Shown one piece after another: positions 8,823 through 18,053 of a DNA stretch of 64,000 nucleotides. The notes under the pieces were generated by a model. That model was not told the origin of the DNA. It did not search any database and worked only from the letters and a program-made list of their open reading frames with translations. The position numbers and the translations under genes are program-made. The stretch comes from a bacterium (GTDB taxonomy: Bacteria; Electryoneota; RPQS01). The stretch covers positions 1 through 64,000 of the forward strand of contig JADKHW010000001.1 of assembly GCA_016721565.1 (NCBI GenBank), written 5' to 3'. The first letter of the stretch is position 1; every line of letters begins with the position of its first letter.

Positions 8823-10799
8823 GTGCGTTGGCTCAACTTTGCTTCAGTCCTGCTGATTTCTTTGATGGTTGAAAATGCTCTGGCCCAGAGTTTTGATCAT
8901 GTCGTACTTGCGTCGCAACTTGGCGGCGTGGGGGATTTGGCAGTTCAAGACCTCGATGGTGATGCGGATCTTGACCTGCTGGTCGCATCGTTCTGGCCGG
9001 GACACGTGTACTTTCTGCAACACTCGCCGGATGATTCACTGATTCGCGAGTCGGAATACTCCACAAATGGTAACGGGCGGCAGGTTGCAACGGGAGACTT
9101 TGACAACGACGGCGACCTTGATGCGATATATGCTTCGTATGATGACAATAAGTATGTACAGCTATTCGGGAATCACACGGATAACATCCATTTGGTGTTC
9201 GAAGAGCAGGACCTACTTGATAGCGTGCGAGGTCCTGTTGCCCTGCTTGCGGCGGACGTAAACGGTGACAGCTTAGTTGATCTTGTGGGCGGCGAAGTTA
9301 GAAGTTCAGCCAGAATTATCCGCATTTTCGAACAACGAAATAGAAGTCTGGTGCAGACTTGGATTGATTCACTTCCATCTCCGTTTGCTCCGACTAATTT
9401 TGCAGCAGGTGATATTGACGGCGACGGAGTCGATGAGATATTCGTGACAGCATCCTCTGTTGGCGGAATATTCGTCCTTCGCCATACTGACGACGGCTAT
9501 GAACTCCAGCAAGAGATCACGAATCGCAACTTGACGGCAATCGAGGTCGGGGATCTGGACGGTGACGGCGCAGTCGATATCGTCGGCTGTGATTTAGACA
9601 ATGAGTTGTTGGTCCGGTGGGAATGGAGTGGTGTGCAATGGTCAACGACCACCCTGCCCGGCCAAATAACGAACCCGCGCACGGTGATATTTGAAGATTT
9701 CGACGACGACGGCATAACCGACGTTGCGGCGGCAGGATTTAGTGACGGTTTCAATCCGGGCGGAATCTATTGGTGGCGGCAGACGCAGATTGGATCGTTT
9801 ATTCGCGAAGAGATTCTCGACGAGGTAAATTTCTACGGCATCGTCAGCGCAGACTATGACCGCGACGGTGATATGGATATTCTGGGGGCCAGTTCCACAT
9901 CTGAAGCGGTCTACTTGTTTGAGAATACAATGGTTCTTCCCGCCTCTGTGTCAGGAAGTGTTACCTCGGCGTCGGATGGCTCGCCTGTCGCGGGAGTTCG
10001 CGTGACTGCGGTTGAAAGCGGTGCACGCACCACGACCGACAATACTGGGCAATACATGCTGCAATTGGCGGCTGGTACGTATTCATTGCGCTATGAGCAC
10101 GAATGCTGGGAAACATCGATCATCACGGATATAACGGTCGGAGAGCACACTCAAGCTCATGTAAGTGTTGATTTGCATAAGGGAAATTTGCGAGTCAGCC
10201 AAACTTCGGTGAACATATTTGCGCAGAATGACGAAACGACGACTTACCCTTTGACGCTCCGGAATACGGGCGACGGCATATTGAGCCTGTCAGTTGTGCC
10301 TCATGGCGTGTCGCCATTCAGTAATTGGGTCACGGTCGATCCATATTTTATGGATGTAGCCTCGGGCGAAAGCCAGACTTTGACGATTCTGGTTAGGCCA
10401 GACACGACGAACGACCGCTTTTTTGAGTATTTCGGTGAGATCAGCATAACCTCGACGACATGCCTTGACTTAAATGTGGTAATTGACGTTTCCACGATTG
10501 TGTTGGATTCGCCGGAGAGAGATCGGGAAACGCCCGACAAGTTTGCGTTCGCATCCGCCTATCCGAATCCGTTCAATGCTTCCGTGAATTTGGAGTTTGA
10601 ACTTGCAAGCGCGGGTGCGACTCAATTGAAAGTGTTTGACGTGACGGGTAGAGTCGTGGCAGAACTCGTAAATGAATCACTCGTGCCGGGAGTACATAGC
10701 GTGACGTGGAACGGAATGAATGCCGCGTCAGGTGTGTATATTGCGCGGCTTGTGCAGGGGGAGAATATGGCAACGCAAAAATTATTAATGATAAAATAG
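8823..10799 (+). CDS. FG-GAP/VCBS repeat exoprotein, copy 1 of 3
   Basis: This secreted protein has a signal peptide (FASVLLISLMVENALAQ) and at least five FG-GAP/VCBS propeller repeats with Ca-binding-like DxDxDG loops ([55 protein letters not shown]). A carboxypeptidase-regulatory-like beta domain follows (SGSVTSASDGSPVAGVRVTA), then an Ig-like segment and a type IX sorting tail (YPNPFNASVNLEFELASAG to KLLMIK). The start is taken as GTG at 8823 because AAAGGAGG lies 8 bases before it; the two next copies have the same arrangement. FG-GAP propellers commonly mediate adhesion or carbohydrate binding, but no ligand can be read from the sequence. Confidence 0.88.
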   Translation: MRWLNFASVLLISLMVENALAQSFDHVVLASQLGGVGDLAVQDLDGDADLDLLVASFWPGHVYFLQHSPDDSLIRESEYSTNGNGRQVATGDFDNDGDLDAIYASYDDNKYVQLFGNHTDNIHLVFEEQDLLDSVRGPVALLAADVNGDSLVDLVGGEVRSSARIIRIFEQRNRSLVQTWIDSLPSPFAPTNFAAGDIDGDGVDEIFVTASSVGGIFVLRHTDDGYELQQEITNRNLTAIEVGDLDGDGAVDIVGCDLDNELLVRWEWSGVQWSTTTLPGQITNPRTVIFEDFDDDGITDVAAAGFSDGFNPGGIYWWRQTQIGSFIREEILDEVNFYGIVSADYDRDGDMDILGASSTSEAVYLFENTMVLPASVSGSVTSASDGSPVAGVRVTAVESGARTTTDNTGQYMLQLAAGTYSLRYEHECWETSIITDITVGEHTQAHVSVDLHKGNLRVSQTSVNIFAQNDETTTYPLTLRNTGDGILSLSVVPHGVSPFSNWVTVDPYFMDVASGESQTLTILVRPDTTNDRFFEYFGEISITSTTCLDLNVVIDVSTIVLDSPERDRETPDKFAFASAYPNPFNASVNLEFELASAGATQLKVFDVTGRVVAELVNESLVPGVHSVTWNGMNAASGVYIARLVQGENMATQKLLMIK

Positions 10800-10831
10800 T
10801 GTCATTGCAACGGCAATTAGGAGGGCGTGAA

Positions 10832-11656
10832 ATGATCGCGCGTCAACTTGCTCGGGCCGTTTTAATTGGATTGTTAGTTGGTGTCTGTTGGTCGCTCGAA
10901 TTTGAGCGCACAGAATACATAATTGATATCGGCGCAGTCTGCGACATTTTCGTCGAAGACTTTGACTCGGATGGCGACGACGACTTGTTGCTCGGTACGT
11001 ATTGGCCCGGGCGGGTTCACTATCTCCAGCGGCAGGACGACGGATCTTTTATAAGTGATTTGGAGTGGTCCACGCATGGCAATGGCCGACAGCTGGTCAT
11101 AGGCGATTTTGATAATGACGGTGACATTGACGCAGCCTACGCGTCTTACGACGACAACAGCTATGTGATACTGCGGAATCAGTGGACAGGTGAGGTTCAA
11201 AGTCAATTTGAACCCGAGGTACTGCTGACACACGCGCGCGGTCCGGTGGCGCTGATTGCCACCGACGTCAATGGAGACTCGCTGACTGACTTGGTTGGGG
11301 CGGAACTGCGCTACGAAGGCCGTACAGTAAGAGTATTCGAGCAGCGTAATCATGTCCTTGTACAGGCCTCGGTTGATTCTCTGACGTTAGGTGCGCCAAC
11401 GAGCTTCGCGTCTGCCGACATTGACAGAGACGGCCTAGTGGAAGTTTACATTACTTCGTCGACGGGCGGCATACTTAGAATGAGGTATGTTGGCGGCGAT
11501 TATGAATTTAACCGTGTGATTCCTTCGTCAGTTATAAATTCGATTAAGATATTTGACGTTGGGCACGACGGGACTCTGAAATCTACGGTTGTGAATCAGA
11601 GATCGACTCTGTGCGACGTTGGGAGTGGAGCGGCGATCGCTGGAGCGACATGGTGA
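10832..11656 (+). CDS. FG-GAP/VCBS repeat exoprotein, copy 2, N-terminal part
   Basis: This is the 5' part of the second tandem paralogue. It has AGGAGGG six bases before ATG 10832, a signal peptide (MIARQLARAVLIGLLVGVCW) and FG-GAP repeats aligned with copy 1 (DFDSDGDDDLLLGTYWPG, DFDNDGDIDAAYASYDD, DVNGDSLTDLVG). After DGTLK near 11580 the frame is lost. One extra A in the AAA at 11579-11581 restores DGTLK-IYGCESEIDSVRRWEWSG, which matches copy 1 (DIVGCDLDNELLVRWEWSG) with no gap. The protein therefore most likely continues into 11611-12798 as one chain of about 655 residues. Confidence 0.8.
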   Translation: MIARQLARAVLIGLLVGVCWSLEFERTEYIIDIGAVCDIFVEDFDSDGDDDLLLGTYWPGRVHYLQRQDDGSFISDLEWSTHGNGRQLVIGDFDNDGDIDAAYASYDDNSYVILRNQWTGEVQSQFEPEVLLTHARGPVALIATDVNGDSLTDLVGAELRYEGRTVRVFEQRNHVLVQASVDSLTLGAPTSFASADIDRDGLVEVYITSSTGGILRMRYVGGDYEFNRVIPSSVINSIKIFDVGHDGTLKSTVVNQRSTLCDVGSGAAIAGATW

Positions 11657-12798
11657 ACCTATTTCCATTGCGCAATCCTCGCGCACTTGCCTTTAAAGAC
11701 ATTGATGCTGACGGCCTGATTGATATCGTCGCTTCGGGTATTGGAGACCCATACGGTTCAAGCGAGCTTGGGTGGTGGCGGCAGACTGGCACGGGTGAGC
11801 TGATTGGCGAGCGAATCATGGCTCCCCGCAGTTTCTACAGTCTTGCAATTACAGATTTGGATGCAGACGGGGATAATGACATCCTCGCGGCAAGCAGCAC
11901 GGATGAGATTATTTATTCCTTTCGCAGTATGCTTGCAGACTCAGAGTCAATATCCGGGCGTGTATCGTCGATCTCCAATGGTTTGGCAATACCAAACGCG
12001 CTCGTTTCAATTGAAGAGTTCGGGCAGAGTGCTCGGACGAATGCGTACGGTCGCTATATAATGATTGCGCCTGCAGGAACTTACACTTTGCGAATTGACG
12101 CGGATTGCTGGGATACAGAGTATGTGACTGGTGTAATCGTTGAAGAAGAGGACCAGGCTCATGTAGACGTCGGGATGCGTCAAGGGCACTTGGTACTGGA
12201 GCGGACCTCGATAAATCTTATGTCAGTATTTGGTGCAGCTATATCTACTCCAATTTCGCTGGTGAACGATGGCCAAGGAAGCCTTAACTTGACAGTTTCA
12301 CCAGTTGAAATAACTCCAGCAGGCTTTTGGATGAGCGTTGATTTGATGCAGATATTCATTGCGCCTGGCGATTCACAGCAAGTTAATCTGCGCGTCTTCC
12401 CGGATACGAGCGAGTACAGTGAAGGCCAGTATTTCGGTGAAGTGCAAATTCACTCACCTGCTTGTCCCGGCTACCTTGTCACGATTTCGGTTGCGATCAC
12501 GATTCTTGCTGCGAGCGGACATGGTGATTTGCCCCAGGAGTTTCAATTCTCAACAGCTTACCCAAATCCGTTCAATGCTTCTGTAAATTTGGAGTTTGAA
12601 CTTGCAAGCGCGGGGGCAACTCAATTGAATGTGTATGATGTGACGGGCAGAGAGGTTGCAAAACTTGTGAATGAATCTCTCGCGCCGGGAGTTCATCACG
12701 CGAGGTGGGATGGAAAGAATGCCGCGTCGGGTGTGTATATTGCGCGGCTTGTGCAGGGGGAGAATATGGCAACCCAAAAGCTTTTGATGATAAAATAG
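11611..12798 (+). CDS. FG-GAP/VCBS repeat exoprotein, copy 2, C-terminal part
   Basis: This continues the gene that starts at 10832, beyond the one-base gap. It holds the last FG-GAP repeats (DIDADGLIDIVASG, DLDADGDNDILAAS), a carboxypeptidase-regulatory-like domain (ISGRVSSISNGLAIPNALVS), an Ig-like segment and the type IX sorting tail. The tail is nearly identical to that of copy 1 in protein and DNA, with a 44-base identical run (10731-10774 and 12730-12773). The N-terminal halves are clearly more diverged. No ribosome site precedes 11611, so it is unlikely to be translated by itself. Confidence 0.8.
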   Translation: MRRWEWSGDRWSDMVNLFPLRNPRALAFKDIDADGLIDIVASGIGDPYGSSELGWWRQTGTGELIGERIMAPRSFYSLAITDLDADGDNDILAASSTDEIIYSFRSMLADSESISGRVSSISNGLAIPNALVSIEEFGQSARTNAYGRYIMIAPAGTYTLRIDADCWDTEYVTGVIVEEEDQAHVDVGMRQGHLVLERTSINLMSVFGAAISTPISLVNDGQGSLNLTVSPVEITPAGFWMSVDLMQIFIAPGDSQQVNLRVFPDTSEYSEGQYFGEVQIHSPACPGYLVTISVAITILAASGHGDLPQEFQFSTAYPNPFNASVNLEFELASAGATQLNVYDVTGREVAKLVNESLAPGVHHARWDGKNAASGVYIARLVQGENMATQKLLMIK

Positions 12799-12833
12799 TA
12801 TCTTGGTGGGCTCTCCAGAAGGAGGCAGGTGTC

Positions 12834-14815
12834 TTGGTCCCGCAACTCTTGATTGGTTTAACATTGCTCGTGCTTGGGGCCATGCCTGCGCAAGCTCAGA
12901 ACTTTACCTCGCGCGTGCTTGCGCGTGACATGGGCGGCGCGGTGGACGTGAGCGCCCGCGATTTTGATGGTGACGGCGACGTTGACCTGATGGTATCCAC
13001 CATGAATCCCGGCGGCGTTTACTACTATGATCGTCGACCAGATACGTTGATGGCCTTCGAAGCTTATGTTGCAGGCGGTGCCGGGCGACAAGTCACATCT
13101 GGAGATTTTGACGGCGACGGTGATTTGGATGCGATATTTGCGTCGTTTGGCGAAAACAGATTGGTGTTACTACGGAACACAGATTCTAATCAACCCTCGA
13201 CGCGATTCTCACCTGTAAATATGGGAGTGGGATCCACAGGGCCTTTTGCAGTACTGGGCGGAGATTTCACGGGAGATGGTTTAACGGATTTAGTAGCCAG
13301 CGAAGTAACGGGAACAGATAAAGTTCGTCTCTATCGACAGATAGCCGGTGCACAGGAAGAAATTTGGCTGAGTTCGTTTTACGGTGGTCTCGATCCGCTT
13401 GGAATGACAATAGCCGATTTGGAGAACGACGGCGTCAAAGAAATTTTTATCGCTGTTGGTTCGACAAACGGCGGATTATACATGATGCGTCGCACACAGA
13501 CGGGGAGCTATGCCCTTTCGCAAGAAATCAATAATGCCTATCTGGTCGCAGTTGCGGTGGTCGATCTTGATAATGATGGCGCGCTCGATGCCTTAGGCTG
13601 TGATTTCGAAGACGACGCGGTTCGCAGATGGGAAAAAACGGCAACCGGTTGGGTCAACATTCCCCTGAATGGTTCGATGAATAATCCGCGCGATATTGTG
13701 GTTGAAGATTTCAATTCAGATGGCTTGCTTGATTTTGCCGCGACCGGCGAAGGACAGAGCGGCGGTGGAGGCGGAGTTTCGTGGTGGCGCCAGACATCTA
13801 ACGGAACATTCGTCATTCAGGATTTAAGTACATCGAGCGGCTTTTTCGGTTTGGATATCGTGGACTACGATCGTGATGGTGACATTGATTTGATTGCCTG
13901 CAATCGCGAAACGGAACAGGTGTATCTCTTTGAAAATCGCATGGGCACGCCGACGCGCATCATTGGACATGTGACTGCAGAACGTGGCGCAGCGCCAGTC
14001 GAGGGTGTCCGAGTCACGGCTGTCGAAACAGGCGTATCTGGCGAGACAGATGTTAACGGTCGCTATGAAATGGGCATGATTGAAGGCACGTTTACCTTGC
14101 GGTTCGAGCATCCGTGCTGGCAGACTTCCGATCTGACGGGGATTCAGACATTTGCGGACGACACAACGTTTGCTGATAAGGTGCTTCGCCGGCCTGTGAT
14201 GGAGCTTCCCGTAACATCGCTGAATCTGTTTGTGCAAAACGATCTTTCGTTGACGTACGAATTGTGGATCAGTAATTCGGGCGATGCGCCTTTGACGGTT
14301 TCAAATGTGTCTCAGCAAATCGCACCCAATGGTTCGTGGGTAAGCGTAAGTCCTTCGGCAATAGAAGTTGCTCCCGAGGACAGCGGCATGTTCGGAGTTA
14401 CGTTTACGCCGGACACGAGCAACGATAATAATTACGAGATACTTGGTTCGCTGAACTTGCGGACAAACTCTTGCCCGGACTCATTGGTGGATTTGGCATT
14501 GGTGATTGTTGTTTTGGATGCACCAGAAGTGGGCGGCGCGCTGATGCCATTGAAAACGAATCTTGCGCCGGCGTATCCGAATCCGTTTAATCCGACGGTG
14601 ACGCTGCCGGTTGAAATTGCGCAAGGTGGAATTTCTCTTTGCGCATCTACGATATCTTGGGTCGCGAAGCAGCAAGTATCTTTAACGGGCGATTGGAACA
14701 CGGTCGATTTGAATTTGTGTGGCAGGCGAGTGGATTGGCGACGGGGCGTTACATCGCGGTATTGCAAGCGAGTGACGGCGCGCGTTATGAAACTCCATTG
14801 ACTTTGCTTAAATAA
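12834..14815 (+). CDS. FG-GAP/VCBS repeat exoprotein, copy 3, tail frameshifted
   Basis: This is the third tandem paralogue. TTG at 12834 is taken as start because GAAGGAGG lies 8 bases upstream, the same spacing as in copy 1; it gives a signal peptide ([21 protein letters not shown]). The order is FG-GAP repeats, a carboxypeptidase-regulatory-like domain ([20 protein letters not shown]), an Ig-like segment and a type IX tail. As written the frame is lost inside the tail after [19 protein letters not shown] and runs to a stop ending at 14801. Adding one base at 14628-14631 restores [19 protein letters not shown], then [10 protein letters not shown] and LTLLK, with a stop at 14813-14815. The restored end is given here. 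If the frameshift were real, the protein would lose its sorting signal. Confidence 0.8.
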
Positions 14816-14841
14816 CCATAGCCAGAGTGAGGCGATAGAAT

Positions 14842-15725
14842 ATGAGTGCAACGGGGACTTTTGCAACAAAAGTAGGTTTGGCCGGATGCTGAAAGGCGGT
14901 GTGATTATGGACGTCACGAACGCTGAGCAGGCTCGAATTGCTGAAAAAGCGGGCGCATGTGCGGTCATGGCACTTGAGCGCGTGCCTTCCGATATTCGTC
15001 GTGATGGCGGCGTCGCACGCATGTCCGATGTTGCAGTGATTCGGGAGATTCAAGCTACCGTTTCGATTCCTGTGATGGCGAAATGCCGCATTGGCCATTT
15101 CGCCGAAGCACAGATCCTGGAAGCGCTTGAAATAGATTTCATCGATGAGAGCGAAGTGCTCACGCCCGCCGACGAGCAGTTTCACGTTGATAAGAATAAG
15201 TTCAAAGCTCCGTTCGTTTGCGGCTGCCGCAATCTTGGCGAGGCATTGAGGCGAATTGCCGAAGGCGCCGCGATGATTCGTACGAAAGGCGAAGCGGGCA
15301 CAGGTAACATCGTGGAAGCAGTGCGGCATATGCGATCGGTGATGAGCGACATCCGCAAAGTGAAAACAATGGCCGATGAAGAGCTTGTGAATTTCGGCAA
15401 AGAAATCGGCGCGCCTGTTGAGTTGTTAAAGTATGTTCGTGAATTGGGTAAGCTCCCTGTTCCGAATTTTGCGGCTGGAGGCATTGCAACTCCGGCTGAT
15501 GCATCTTTGATGATGCAGCTTGGGGCAGAGGCTGTGTTTGTCGGATCGGGCATTTTCAAAAGTGATGATCCGGCGGCGCGTGCCGAAGCGATTGTGTTGG
15601 CGACAACGCACTATATGGATCCGGAAGTGCTTGTACGCGTCTCAACTGGATTGCGCGGCGCGATGAGCGGACTCGATGTGCGCTCGATGCCCGAGTCGGA
15701 ATTGCTGTCAACGCGCGGATGGTAG
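14842..15725 (+). CDS. pdxS: Pyridoxal 5'-phosphate synthase subunit PdxS (frameshift near start)
   Basis: PdxS is the synthase subunit of the DXP-independent vitamin B6 pathway. It condenses a pentose phosphate, glyceraldehyde 3-phosphate and ammonia into PLP on a TIM barrel. Visible marks are [46 protein letters not shown], the catalytic-loop region [13 protein letters not shown], and [17 protein letters not shown]. The open frame starts at 14886, but the family N-terminus [14 protein letters not shown] is encoded just upstream (14842-14883) in another frame. Only two bases (GG) separate it from the ATG at 14886, so one base is missing. With the base restored the protein has about 294 residues, the usual size. 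pdxT follows 12 bases downstream and supplies the ammonia. Confidence 0.95.
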
Positions 15726-15736
15726 AGGGGTTGGTG

Positions 15737-16348
15737 ATGGCGCGGGTGGGCGTACTGGCATTGCAGGGCGATTTTCCGATGCACGAGAAGCGGTTGCGCG
15801 AGCTTGGCTGCCAAGTTAAACAGGTTCGTGTTCCCAACGACCTTGATGGATTGGAAGCTCTCATCTGGCCCGGCGGCGAAAGCACGACAATGACGCGAAT
15901 TATGAGCGACGAACTTCGCTCGGCATTGAAGGAGTTTTGTCAGACACACCCGGTGTGGGGAACGTGCGCGGGCATGATCATGCTTTCGCAAACGGATCCC
16001 GATCCGCGAGTGAAGACGCTTGGGATTGCAAATGTGCATGTGAATCGCAATGGCTGGGGACGGCAGGTGCACTCGTTTGAAGGCGAGCTGCGAGTCATTC
16101 CCGAGCTTGAAGAGAAGAAACCGTGCATTGGCATGTTCATTCGTGCACCGCGAATTTCCTCAATGGGCAAGGACGTTCTCACACTTGCATGGTTTCGTGA
16201 TGAAGCCGTTGCAGTGGCGCAAGGGAATATTCTATTAACGACTTTTCATCCGGAATTGACGGGCGATGATCGCTTTCATCGGCTGTTTTTGTCCTGGATA
16301 CTTGAACCTAACAAGAACCGCATCGTAAGCACGGGAGACCGAAATTGA
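15737..16348 (+). CDS. pdxT: Pyridoxal 5'-phosphate synthase glutaminase PdxT
   Basis: PdxT hydrolyses glutamine and channels ammonia to PdxS. The 203-residue class-I-like amidotransferase shows GVLALQGDF at the N-terminus, the PGGESTTM loop (about residue 46), the nucleophile Cys in WGTCAGMI (about residue 77) and the His-Glu pair in TTFHPELTGD (about residue 178). ATG 15737 follows AGAGGGG by 6 bases and is preferred to a start at 15719 that overlaps pdxS. The stop overlaps the possible TTG start of the next gene (TTGA). Confidence 0.96.
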   Translation: MARVGVLALQGDFPMHEKRLRELGCQVKQVRVPNDLDGLEALIWPGGESTTMTRIMSDELRSALKEFCQTHPVWGTCAGMIMLSQTDPDPRVKTLGIANVHVNRNGWGRQVHSFEGELRVIPELEEKKPCIGMFIRAPRISSMGKDVLTLAWFRDEAVAVAQGNILLTTFHPELTGDDRFHRLFLSWILEPNKNRIVSTGDRN

Positions 16349-17385
16349 TTTCTCGCACACTTATGCGCGCCATGTTGAGCGCGCTCATTATTATTGGTGC
16401 AATAGCCGTCGTCAGTTGTGATGAACGCAATGACGCCGATTTGCCGCAGATTGTCTATTCTCTCAAGAAGAATATTGTAACATCGGGTGATGCGCTCTAC
16501 GTTGAAGCAGATGGCGATCTACTTGGAGTTGCTGCGTCATCATCTGGAACGTATGTATACAACATCTCAAACGCCGCCGATCCGACTGAAGTGTTTCACT
16601 ATGAGCCCTCAGGTCAATTATACACGCAATTTGTTGGTGTTGACGCTGTTAACGGTCTTGTCTTGACTGTAACCGGACCAGATGCTGCGCCGGGCGATAA
16701 GTACCCTATTCATAGATTAGCAGATAGCGTCCGAATTGGTGGCGCAGCCTTTTCAGGTGGGATACAAGAGGTGTCGATCTCTTCTACTGAAAATGTATTT
16801 AATGCATGGCGTACCGATCAATCAGATGGTGATGGCCTTGGCGTAAGTTCGTATTGCTATATTGCTGATTCGGCGCGTTGGCGGCCTGACTATTGTGCAA
16901 CGCTCTACAATTCGTTCATCCCTGAGAATTTAGTTCGGCTGAGAGGTTTTGACGGGCGTGATGACCTGTTTGCTGTTGCACAAAACGACTACAATGTGCG
17001 AATCTTCAACCCCGTGGACGGTACAACAACGGCCATTATTTCAACTCCAGGCGACCCGCAAGATTGCGCGTGGTACGGTGACTTTTTGTTGGTTGCAGAT
17101 AATTTTCATCTGACAGTTGTGAATGTGACGAACGTTGCAAGTCCAAGCATCGCGACAACGCTTACTATTCCCGGTGCTGATCGATTACAGAGAATTGTCG
17201 TCGACGGACAATACGCGGTCTTGCTTGATGATGCCGATGGCCTTTATATTGTTGACGTAACGGATCCGATCGAACCAAAGTTAGTACAGACGATAGTGTT
17301 GCCTGAAGTCTCGTCAGTAACGACCTCAAACGGCAAAATTATCGCCTCGGATGAACAGCTTGGCGTATTGATTTATCAACGTTGA
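16345..17385 (+). CDS. LVIVD-repeat lipoprotein
   Basis: This predicted lipoprotein has 346 residues. A short charged start, a hydrophobic stretch and the lipobox AVVSC lead into a chain of beta-propeller blades of the LVIVD type. Blade ends read VYNISNAADPTEV, LTVVNVTNVASPSIA and LYIVDVTDPIEPKLVQ. Such proteins sit on the membrane surface as propeller scaffolds; no enzyme motif is seen. The start is either TTG 16345, overlapping the pdxT stop, with GGGAG upstream, or ATG 16363. Both keep the signal peptide. It probably shares the pdxST transcript, and the terminator at 17407-17433 closes the unit. A role in B6 metabolism is not suggested by the sequence. Confidence 0.8.
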   Translation: MISRTLMRAMLSALIIIGAIAVVSCDERNDADLPQIVYSLKKNIVTSGDALYVEADGDLLGVAASSSGTYVYNISNAADPTEVFHYEPSGQLYTQFVGVDAVNGLVLTVTGPDAAPGDKYPIHRLADSVRIGGAAFSGGIQEVSISSTENVFNAWRTDQSDGDGLGVSSYCYIADSARWRPDYCATLYNSFIPENLVRLRGFDGRDDLFAVAQNDYNVRIFNPVDGTTTAIISTPGDPQDCAWYGDFLLVADNFHLTVVNVTNVASPSIATTLTIPGADRLQRIVVDGQYAVLLDDADGLYIVDVTDPIEPKLVQTIVLPEVSSVTTSNGKIIASDEQLGVLIYQR

Positions 17386-17406
17386 TTTGATTGATCAGGA
17401 AATAGG

Positions 17407-17433
17407 AAAAGCCCCGCTGATGCGGGGCTTTTT
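17407..17433. terminator. Bidirectional terminator between convergent genes
   Basis: A perfect 11-pair stem (AAAAGCCCCGC / GCGGGGCTTTT, loop TGAT) has a T run on the plus strand and a TTTT run on the minus strand. It lies between the convergent lipoprotein gene and engB and can serve both. Confidence 0.92.
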
Positions 17434-17451
17434 CGTTGCAGAAATTCTGTG

Positions 17452-18050
17452 TTAGCTTAGAGCAGAGTAGATTGCGTCCCAAACATGCTCGCGGCCTTCG
17501 TGCTTTACGCTCGAAAAGGGATTACAGCAGATGCGCCAAGCGATAGTGCTGGCCCACGGATTTCAAGCATGCTCTTGGCGCGCTCTTGGCGGTTTTGCTT
17601 GTCGACCTTGGTTGCGATGACCACAAAGCCTCGGCGGTAAAAATGCAGCGCTTGAATCATCTGCATATCCAAATCCGTCAGTCCGCGACGCGAATCAGCA
17701 ATAAGCACCACGAGTTTAAATTGCGGCGAATCAGCAAGATAGTCTTCGAGAAAGCCCGACCACTCTTCTTGCAGTGTTTTCGAGACTTTTGCAAAGCCGT
17801 AACCGGGCAAATCGACGAAGTAACAGATGTTGCCGCCAATTTTGAAGAAGTTCAAGAGCCGAGTCTTGCCCGGTGTACCCGAAGCAAGCGCGAGGCCTTT
17901 ACGATTCAAGAGCGAATTGATCAGCGACGATTTGCCGACGTTGCTGCGACCGACGAAAGCAATCTCAGGCAGAGCGGGCTTCGGCGACTGATTCAAGTCC
18001 GTGCACGACTTGATGAATTCGGCAGACGGTATGGAAAGCGTAGTTGCCAC
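17452..18050 (-). CDS. engB: Ribosome-biogenesis GTPase EngB/YsxC (frameshift near 3' end)
   Basis: EngB is an essential small GTPase that helps mature the large ribosomal subunit. Visible are G1 (FVGRSNVGKSS, about residue 34), G2 (TPGKTRLLNFF), G3 (DLPGYGFAKV) and G4 (ATKVDK). The frame as written ends early at 17505 with VIPFRA. Adding one T to the TTTT on the coding strand (AAAA at 17514-17517) gives the normal ending, IPFSSVKHEGREHVW, and a stop at 17452; the restored extent is given here. GTG is the start codon, three bases after the lon stop, which suggests translational coupling with lon. Confidence 0.93.
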
Positions 18051-18053
18051 GAT

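Noticed and set aside
10560..12798. Repeated DNA at 10.6 and 12.6 kb as an insertion sequence or CRISPR-like repeat
   Set aside because: The repeats encode the sorting tails of tandem paralogues. There is no transposase, no terminal inverted repeat and no regular spacing.
14875..14895. In-frame TGA after GGATGC in pdxS as a second selenocysteine site
   Set aside because: The upstream frame [14 protein letters not shown] is followed by two stray bases and the true PdxS frame. A one-base loss explains everything, and PdxS has no Cys/Sec there.
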